Below, in pieces: positions 4,843 through 9,122 of a DNA stretch of 9,122 nucleotides (positions within the stretch are counted from its first letter, which is position 1; every line of letters begins with the position of its first letter). The DNA lies in NCBI GenBank assembly GCA_031282085.1, contig JAITEK010000050.1, positions 1-9,122 on the forward strand, read 5' to 3'. The notes under the pieces are model-generated. The model did not search any database, was not told the origin of the DNA, and worked only from the letters and a program-made list of their open reading frames with translations. Made by a program: the position numbers and the translations under genes. Origin of the DNA: Coriobacteriales bacterium (GTDB taxonomy: Bacteria; Actinomycetota; Coriobacteriia; Coriobacteriales; UBA8131).

Positions 4843-7683
4843 TCAGGAGTTCTTCCTCCGGGGGATTGGTTTAAAGCGAGGGTCGGTGTCGCGGCGAAGA
4901 TATGCCCCAAACAACCCCAGCGCTCCCAAGGCCATGAACAGAAGGGCCGCAAAGAACATTTGGGATCCGTTGGAATCGCCTGTGTCGGGGATCGTAGAGT
5001 CAGTATCGCTCTCTGAGTCAGTATCGCTCTTTGAGCCGGTATCCTCTTTGTTCTCCGTGCCGGTATCTTCCCTCGTTTCCTCCTCGCCGTCCGTGCCGGT
5101 TTCTCCCTCATGGAGCGCAAAGGGCGAAAGGCTGGAGACGGTAACCTCGATACGGCCATTGGCCGCTACGGGCTCAAGCGCCGCGTAGCGCTTGCCCGCC
5201 ACATCGTGACCGTGGTGTACGAGCACCTTGTCACCATCTTCTGCGACGCCCTGTTTGAGCGGGAAGGAGATGGTTATGGTCTCGCCCTGCGCGAGCTCAT
5301 AGGAGGCAAAGTGGATGTCGTAGGCAGCGGACAGGTCGCGCTCCGTGTGCTTCAGCCAGCTAAGCCCCGCGACGGCCAGATTGGTGATCTCGGTGATCTC
5401 CAACTCGTCGAGCGGGATGCCAGCAGCAGCGCTAACCGTTATGCCGGTCGCAGGATCGGTAACGGTCTGGGGGCCGGGCGCCTGCGCGGCGACCACGGTG
5501 ACGTAGTAGCTCAGCGTCGTGGTCGGCGTAGTCGCTGTGGCAACCGAGTAGTTGGTGGTCGCCAAGCTGAGACGGTAGGTGTGCCCCACGGTAAGCGTGG
5601 AGAAGTCGAGGTAGTACGGGTCGGCGGTGCTATCGCGCTTGATGACGTTAGTGACGGTCACCGTGGCGTTTGTGTCGGTGAGGTCTTGTATCGTGCTGGC
5701 GCCGCGGCCACTCACTATAAAGGTCTTTGCCAAATCGGCGTTGCCTAAGGTGACCTTCTTGTTGACCGGTACGCTCAGAGGCGTGGCCTCGTCCTTGGCA
5801 GAGGCGACGTTTTGCGCCCCGTCTTCAACGGACAGCGTCGGCCAGGCTACCAGCTTGTTGACCGTAAAGGTCAAAGGCTTGGACTTCACATCATCGGTGT
5901 CAGGAACCAACCGGGCGGTGTAGGAGCCCTGGAAATCGCCTGTAAAGAAGGCCGATTGGAAGTTTAAGGCAATCTCACCGTTATCCTCCTCGAAGTAGTA
6001 CAGCGAGGAGCTTACTTCCTCGTTGCCCTTGTAGAGTTTGGCGGTTGCGGCGTAGGAGACCGCCGCTCCCTGGATGTGGAGCTGGGCATTCTCAAACCAT
6101 GTTGACTGGACAGCTGGGTCCACATTAAAAGTCGTGCCCTGCTCAATGGCGGCATCGCCGTTGATGTAGGAGCCCAGGTGCACGCCCTCCAAGACGATGT
6201 CCTCAAAACCCTCGGCAAAGACGACTATCTTGAAGTCCCCGGGGAAGGTGAAGCTGCCAAACCGTGGGAAGATGCTGTCGTTTATCGAGACGTCGAAGTT
6301 CTGGTGCATACGGTGGGAGAACAGGTTCTGCAGCCAGACGAGGGGCTCGCGCTCGCCGGTCGCGGTGTTCTCGATGTAGCCGCCGTAGATGTACTCGAGG
6401 TAGTCGTCCCAGAACGCCTCGGCGCCGATGCCCTGTGCGGCCAGGTTGAAGTTGACCGTGTACTGCTTGGTGGTCCAGTTGCCGCCGTAGCTCGTCGTGG
6501 GCTCGGCAAGCGCGGGGAAGGACTTGCCGGCCGCGTTGAGGGCGGTGTCGGCACGCGCCCCCCAGGAGGCGTCGGCGAACAGGTGCTTGGGCTTGTAGAT
6601 CCCCGAGGCGTCGGCCCAGGCGACGTTTGCGGCCTTGCCCAGGACGGCGGACGACTGCGCGGTCGCCTCGCCCAGCGCGTCGAGCAGCGTGGCGTTGGCC
6701 AGCAGGTCGAAGCTGACGGCCACGTCCACCGAGCGGATGCCGGTAAGCGCATGGCCCTCGCCGGTGCTGTTGATGTCGTCGTCATAGTTGGTGGCAACGG
6801 CCTTGGAGACCGAGTAGTGCACGCCCCCGTCGCCGAAGGTCGCCGTGGAGACGGCGTCGACCGCCGGCTGGCCGCTGCTGGCCGCCCAGGTGATGTTGCC
6901 AGGGTACAGCTCGCCGCTCCTGGTGCCCTGGGCTATGAAGGGCTCCGGGGCAGCCACCGCCCCTGCGGCGGCGAAGCTGGTCGTTGCCGGCTGCACGTCG
7001 GCGATGCCGGCCGTCACGTCATAAAAGAACTCGCTGAAGGCCATCTGTGTGGCCCCATACAGCACATCCGGGGCCGCGACGCCTGCCGTGGCGATGGTGA
7101 CAGGCCCGCTTACGTCGGTATCGGCGCCCTCGCTCGTGACGGTGACGGTGCCTGATGTGCCCGCAGGCACCGCGAGCTTGATGACCTTGGATGCGCCGTC
7201 GGTGTACACCGCGCTCGGCGTTGCCGCGCTGCCGTCAAGCCTGTAGGCCACGGAGCTGTCATCGCCGCTTACGGACAGGACGACGTAGTTGGCCACATCG
7301 GCGGTGCCCGGGACGGCAACGGCCTCAGCGCCGAGGAGCGTGACGTCGGTCGCTTGGGGTATAAAGCTTGCTACGATCTCTTCAAGGAGGATCGAAAGCG
7401 GGGAAAGGCCCCCGTCTTCTGCCTCCTCATCGACGGAAGCGACATCCTCCTTGGGGGAGGGGGCCGCTTCCTCTGCTGTCTCCTCAGCTGTCTCCTCAGC
7501 AGGCCCTGCTGCCTCGACAGCGTCTTCGGCACCTTCAGCGTCCACGGCCTCCTCAAGAGGGGCCGTTGGCCCAAGGCTGTCCTCAACAGCCTCGTCCTGC
7601 CCGGCAAACGCCGATGCGCCCACTAACAGGTTTGCGACCAGTGCCAGTGCGCACAGCACCGAGATGGTCTTTTTCTTTCCCAT
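4843..7683 (-). CDS. Secreted, sortase-anchored surface protein (IPDTG), function unknown
   Basis: The product has 946 residues. Residues 1-27 form a signal peptide (MGKKKT, hydrophobic core, probable cut after A25-F26-A27). Residues 28 to about 110 are an acidic Ala/Glu/Pro-rich, probably disordered segment. About 111-200 is a beta-rich domain. About 207-420 is a domain containing YGATQMAFSEFF, DAVSTATF (276-283) and GIRSVDVAVSF (315-325). This weakly recalls, from memory only, Tp47-like penicillin-binding domains. Further beta-rich stretches run to about 735, and residues 740-857 resemble the terminal domain of many wall-anchored proteins, ending SLSPFAL. A D/T/E/S/G spacer (858-897) leads to IPDTG at 898-902 (codons 4992-4978), a membrane helix (about 909-929) and a basic tail, which together form a sortase signal. 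The ATG at 7683 is chosen over 7752 because it gives a clean signal peptide and has AGAAGGG seven bases upstream. It lies downstream of the electron-transfer-like genes on the same strand. The role is not known. Confidence 0.85.
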   Translation of the reverse strand: MGKKKTISVLCALALVANLLVGASAFAGQDEAVEDSLGPTAPLEEAVDAEGAEDAVEAAGPAEETAEETAEEAAPSPKEDVASVDEEAEDGGLSPLSILLEEIVASFIPQATDVTLLGAEAVAVPGTADVANYVVLSVSGDDSSVAYRLDGSAATPSAVYTDGASKVIKLAVPAGTSGTVTVTSEGADTDVSGPVTIATAGVAAPDVLYGATQMAFSEFFYDVTAGIADVQPATTSFAAAGAVAAPEPFIAQGTRSGELYPGNITWAASSGQPAVDAVSTATFGDGGVHYSVSKAVATNYDDDINSTGEGHALTGIRSVDVAVSFDLLANATLLDALGEATAQSSAVLGKAANVAWADASGIYKPKHLFADASWGARADTALNAAGKSFPALAEPTTSYGGNWTTKQYTVNFNLAAQGIGAEAFWDDYLEYIYGGYIENTATGEREPLVWLQNLFSHRMHQNFDVSINDSIFPRFGSFTFPGDFKIVVFAEGFEDIVLEGVHLGSYINGDAAIEQGTTFNVDPAVQSTWFENAQLHIQGAAVSYAATAKLYKGNEEVSSSLYYFEEDNGEIALNFQSAFFTGDFQGSYTARLVPDTDDVKSKPLTFTVNKLVAWPTLSVEDGAQNVASAKDEATPLSVPVNKKVTLGNADLAKTFIVSGRGASTIQDLTDTNATVTVTNVIKRDSTADPYYLDFSTLTVGHTYRLSLATTNYSVATATTPTTTLSYYVTVVAAQAPGPQTVTDPATGITVSAAAGIPLDELEITEITNLAVAGLSWLKHTERDLSAAYDIHFASYELAQGETITISFPLKQGVAEDGDKVLVHHGHDVAGKRYAALEPVAANGRIEVTVSSLSPFALHEGETGTDGEEETREDTGTENKEDTGSKSDTDSESDTDSTIPDTGDSNGSQMFFAALLFMALGALGLFGAYLRRDTDPRFKPIPRRKNS
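4997..5030 (-). repeat. 18-nt tandem repeat in the wall-spacer coding region
   Basis: A 16-base match, 4997-5012 and 5015-5030, recurs with an 18-nt period just upstream (in coding sense) of the IPDTG codons. It encodes the Asp-Thr-Asp-Ser and Glu/Lys-Ser units of the spacer. The period is a multiple of three, so a change in copy number would lengthen or shorten the spacer without breaking the frame. Confidence 0.7.
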
Positions 7684-7690
7684 ATGGTTT

Positions 7691-7697
7691 CCCTTCT
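7691..7697 (-). promoter_or_regulatory. Ribosome binding site of the surface-protein gene
   Basis: AGAAGGG on the - strand, seven bases before the ATG at 7683. It decides in favour of this start over the in-frame ATG at 7752, which has no Shine-Dalgarno sequence and would add 23 basic residues in front of the signal peptide. Confidence 0.65.
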
Positions 7698-7727
7698 TTC
7701 TCGCACGGATCGAACGAAACAATAGAT

Positions 7728-7741
7728 GGAGGCGCACCTCC
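7728..7741 (-). promoter_or_regulatory. Leader hairpin hiding a GGAGG sequence
   Basis: On the - strand GGAGG and CCTCC form a perfect 5-bp stem around TGCG, 45 nt upstream of the surface-protein ATG. The GGAGG looks like a Shine-Dalgarno core but no start codon stands at a suitable distance after it. It may be a leader structure affecting translation, or chance. Confidence 0.3.
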
Positions 7742-7813
7742 CTTCTCCGCATAGAGCCGAAATCCCCTGAAGGTCAACCCTGTACCTGCCCCTTAAAGTT
7801 AGGATATTCGAAC

Positions 7814-7842
7814 ACAATAGCACTATTAGACATCTCTAACAA
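7814..7842 (-). promoter_or_regulatory. Candidate sigma-70-type promoter for the surface-protein gene
   Basis: On the - strand TTGTTA (7842-7837) and TATTGT (7819-7814) are separated by exactly 17 bases, each matching the consensus at four of six positions. This AT-richer patch stands out from its GC-rich surroundings. It predicts a leader of about 120 nt. A small inverted repeat, AATAG/CTATT (7816-7820 and 7823-7827), overlaps the -10 region and could be an operator. Confidence 0.5.
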
Positions 7843-7904
7843 GGGGGAAGCTCAACTTTTCCCGTCTTTTTTCTACCGTTTGTTTGGGGTTGGTTGACGG
7901 AAGG

Positions 7905-7938
7905 GGGACATTTGCCCCGTACCCCTGTCCCAGGGTAC
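7905..7938. repeat. Palindromic repeat just after the Gx-family gene
   Basis: The sequence at 7905-7933 matches 8958-8986 inside the NusG domain II gene at most positions (GGGACA, one change, TTGCCCCGT, a one-base gap, CCCCTG, a short difference, CCCAG). It also contains an inverted pair, GTACCC (7919-7924) with GGGTAC (7933-7938). It starts three bases past the stop of the Gx-family gene (7942) and could act as a 3'-end hairpin, though no T-run follows on the - strand. Confidence 0.6.
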
Positions 7939-7941
7939 TCC

Positions 7942-8445
7942 CTAACGCCTGCTTGCGCCTAAAGCACGGATAACCTGGGCGGCGACGGTTCCCGTCAGGG
8001 CGCCTGTCACGCAGGCGACAACGGCGAGGATAGGCAGGTTGAGCAGGATGGCAGGTGTTGCCAGCAACGCCGTTGCCACGAGGACCTGGGCGATGTTATG
8101 CAGGACGGCTGCTACGATGCTCACGGCGATTATGTTCACCTTGTCCCAGCGCCGCAAGAGCCACATACCGCCAAAGGAGAGCAGGCCGCCTGCGGCACTG
8201 TAGATGAGGGCCATCGGTGAGCCAAAGAGCAGTGCGGACACGCTCACCTTGAGCACCATGACGGCCAGGGCGCTGCGTGTGTCCAGCAGATAGAGGGCGA
8301 GCAGGACGCAGACGTTGCCCAACCCGAGCCGCACCCCGGGTATCGAGACCGGTATCGGCACCATGCTCTCCAGGTAACCGAGGACTAAGGCGAGCGCTGC
8401 GAGCAGGGCGATGCGGGTAAGGCGTTGGGTCGGGCTCAGACGCAT
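7942..8445 (-). CDS. Gx/HepI-family membrane protein, EetB-like
   Basis: A 167-residue integral membrane protein of the family annotated as heptaprenyl diphosphate synthase component I or Gx transporter (ECF S-component-like). It has about five hydrophobic helices. Visible motifs are PGVRLGLGN (36-44), LLFGSPMALIYSAAGGLLS (72-90) and HNIAQ (116-120), all typical of the family. The true biochemical role of this family is unsettled. In Listeria and lactobacilli the homologue EetB, beside a NusG domain II protein, is required for flavin-based extracellular electron transfer. The ATG at 8445 is chosen because it begins the conserved domain and has GGAGG at 8450-8454, four bases upstream (a tight spacing). 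The longer open frame to 8664 would overlap the upstream gene. It lies 28 nt after the NusG domain II gene, so the two are probably one transcript. An EET role is an inference from family and context. Confidence 0.82.
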   Translation of the reverse strand: MRLSPTQRLTRIALLAALALVLGYLESMVPIPVSIPGVRLGLGNVCVLLALYLLDTRSALAVMVLKVSVSALLFGSPMALIYSAAGGLLSFGGMWLLRRWDKVNIIAVSIVAAVLHNIAQVLVATALLATPAILLNLPILAVVACVTGALTGTVAAQVIRALGASRR

Positions 8446-8449
8446 GGTG

Positions 8450-8454
8450 CCTCC
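8450..8454 (-). promoter_or_regulatory. Ribosome binding site of the Gx-family gene
   Basis: GGAGG on the - strand in the 28-nt gap between the two genes, four bases before the ATG at 8445. It supports that start instead of upstream in-frame codons. Confidence 0.65.
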
Positions 8455-8473
8455 ATAACCTCCGATTGCTGCC

Positions 8474-9007
8474 TCAACCTGAGATGGCGTCAACGCCGCC
8501 GTGTTCGTCGTCCCCGTTGGAATCAGTATCCTCAATGCGTATGACAAGCCGGTTTGGGAGGCAGACGATGGTCTGTCCGGGACTGCTGATAGCCCCCTGG
8601 TGCACGCAGTCCTTGTTCTTGCAGGTGGCGTCCACCACGCGTATCTGCCCGTCGGCGACCTCAACGGTGTTGGAGCCGAGCGCAGTTGTTATCTCCATGC
8701 GCTTGCTGCTGTCGAGGGGCAACTCGTGCACAACGCCGTCGCCGTCCGTGATGTGGGCCGTCTGCCCTTTGCGCAAGGCACCGAACAGCATGATGCCAGC
8801 CTGGGCGAGCAGCGCGACCACAAAGACGCCGACGCCCAACAGGACGCTTCGCCGCGTCACGCTGGGGCCAGGGGGCAGGGCTGGGACAGAGGGGGAGGGG
8901 GCAACTGTCCCCCCAGCCACAGTGCTTTCTGCTACAACCGAAAACGTTTGGGCGGGTGGGACAGTTGCCCCGTCCCCTGGCCCCAGCGTGACGCCCTTCC
9001 TCCCCAT
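8474..9007 (-). CDS. NusG domain II membrane-anchored protein, EetA-like
   Basis: The 177-residue product has one membrane helix (about 54-77, SVLLGVGVFVVALLAQ onward) and an outside-facing NusG domain II at about 85-160. Its signature reads IRVVDATCKNKDCVHQGAISSPG (122-144), with C129 and C134, then IVCLPNRLVI with C149. An acidic Asp/Gly-rich tail closes it. Despite the name, this family is not the transcription factor. It occurs with Gx-family proteins and, in Listeria and lactobacilli, as EetA in extracellular electron transfer loci. The ATG (9007-9005) overlaps the preceding stop codon by one base (TGATG), which suggests translational coupling. Residues 8-50 are Pro/Ala/Val/Gly-rich and fall inside a nested DNA palindrome; this segment is probably an in-frame repeat insertion, not an ancestral domain. 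The start could lie further in, but no better one is seen. Confidence 0.8.
   Translation of the reverse strand: MGRKGVTLGPGDGATVPPAQTFSVVAESTVAGGTVAPSPSVPALPPGPSVTRRSVLLGVGVFVVALLAQAGIMLFGALRKGQTAHITDGDGVVHELPLDSSKRMEITTALGSNTVEVADGQIRVVDATCKNKDCVHQGAISSPGQTIVCLPNRLVIRIEDTDSNGDDEHGGVDAISG
8854..8994. repeat. 141-nt nested palindrome inside the NusG domain II gene
   Basis: Outer arms 8854-8874 and 8974-8994 are perfect reverse complements over 21 bases. Inner arms 8898-8911 and 8958-8971 are perfect over 14 bases, enclosing a 46-nt centre. Arms are separated by 23 nt on the left and 2 nt on the right. The element encodes most of residues 5-51 of the NusG domain II protein without breaking the frame. 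The right half is related to the repeat at 7905-7933. Confidence 0.85.
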
Positions 9008-9122
9008 CAGAGCAGCTCGGCTATCGTGTCGTCTGTCATCAGCACCTTGCCGTCAAGGTCAACCAGCAGCGCGCCCACGTCAGGGCGGGCGCCCACCAGC
9101 TCAAGTGCCGCCGTCTGTCCCA
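9007..9122 (-). CDS. C-terminal end of a probable ApbE-type FAD:protein FMN transferase (partial)
   Basis: The last 37 codons of a gene entering from the right edge, first complete codon at 9120 and TGA at 9009-9007. The readable end contains ALELVGARPDVGALLVDLDG followed by KVLMTDDTIAELL. This matches the usual close of ApbE proteins, where a helix is followed by a (L)PGVEALLIDxDGKV-like strand. ApbE enzymes attach FMN covalently to extracytoplasmic flavoproteins; in Listeria the one in the EET locus is FmnB. The following NusG domain II gene starts within its stop codon, so the two are likely coupled. Only the tail is visible, so the catalytic residues, the lipobox and the full identity cannot be checked. 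Confidence 0.55.
   Translation of the reverse strand, partial: GQTAALELVGARPDVGALLVDLDGKVLMTDDTIAELL

Noticed and set aside
4591..5016. Small open frames on both strands within 4455-5016
   Set aside because: They run through hairpin repeats and the end of the surface-protein gene, with Arg/Ala-rich products and no ribosome binding sites.
6178..7155. + strand open frame of 325 codons opposite the surface-protein gene
   Set aside because: Its Gly/Arg/Val-rich product reads as a codon shadow of the - strand gene, which has a signal peptide and a sorting signal.
7757..7784. TTGACC on the - strand about 100 nt before the surface gene as a -35 box
   Set aside because: The sequence 16-18 bases further on (TCTATG/TATGCG) is a poor -10 match; the site at 7814-7842 is better.
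7845..7871. Hairpin GGGAA/TTCCC followed by a T-run on the + strand
   Set aside because: It looks like a weak terminator, but no + strand gene precedes it within more than 3 kb, so I could not assign it a role; it may only limit antisense transcription.
8446..8664. 73-codon N-terminal extension of the Gx-family gene
   Set aside because: It would overlap the NusG domain II gene in another frame, and family members start at or near the MRLSPTQ position, which has its own GGAGG.

Overview
The window looks like a piece of a GC-rich actinobacterial chromosome, most likely class Coriobacteriia. This is an inference from three things: the alpha-operon order with a long Ala/Glu/Lys-rich tail on L17, a sortase-anchored surface protein of a style common in gut Coriobacteriia, and the short GC-rich palindromic repeats between genes. 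No rRNA, tRNA, CRISPR array, transposase or origin is visible.

Left part, + strand (1-4462): the distal half of the ribosomal alpha operon, rpsK-rpsD-rpoA-rplQ, starts exactly at the first base. It is followed after only 32 nt by a stand-alone phosphoglucose isomerase of the type usually found as the C-terminal half of transaldolase/PGI fusion proteins. No convincing terminator separates rplQ from this gene, so a glycolytic enzyme may be co-transcribed with ribosomal and RNA polymerase genes.

Middle (4463-4842): a convergent intergenic stretch packed with short perfect hairpins that look like a repetitive palindromic element, plus a likely terminator for the gene coming from the right.

Right part, - strand (4843-9122, read right to left): the 3' end of a probable ApbE-type FAD:protein FMN transferase, a membrane-anchored NusG domain II protein (start overlapping the previous stop), and a Gx/HepI-family integral membrane protein. 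This trio matches part of the flavin-based extracellular electron transfer (EET) loci known from Listeria and lactobacilli (fmnB, eetA, eetB). After a 258-nt gap with its own likely promoter comes a 946-residue secreted protein with a signal peptide, an acidic N-terminal segment, beta-rich domains, a D/T/E/S-rich wall spacer and a C-terminal IPDTG sorting signal.

The most unusual item is in the NusG domain II gene. Its first 50 codons contain a 141-nt nested palindrome that keeps the reading frame. Removing 132 nt between two Val-Thr codon pairs would leave a compact, ordinary membrane-protein N-terminus. A related repeat lies just after the Gx-family gene. This looks like a mobile palindromic repeat that inserted into a coding region in frame.
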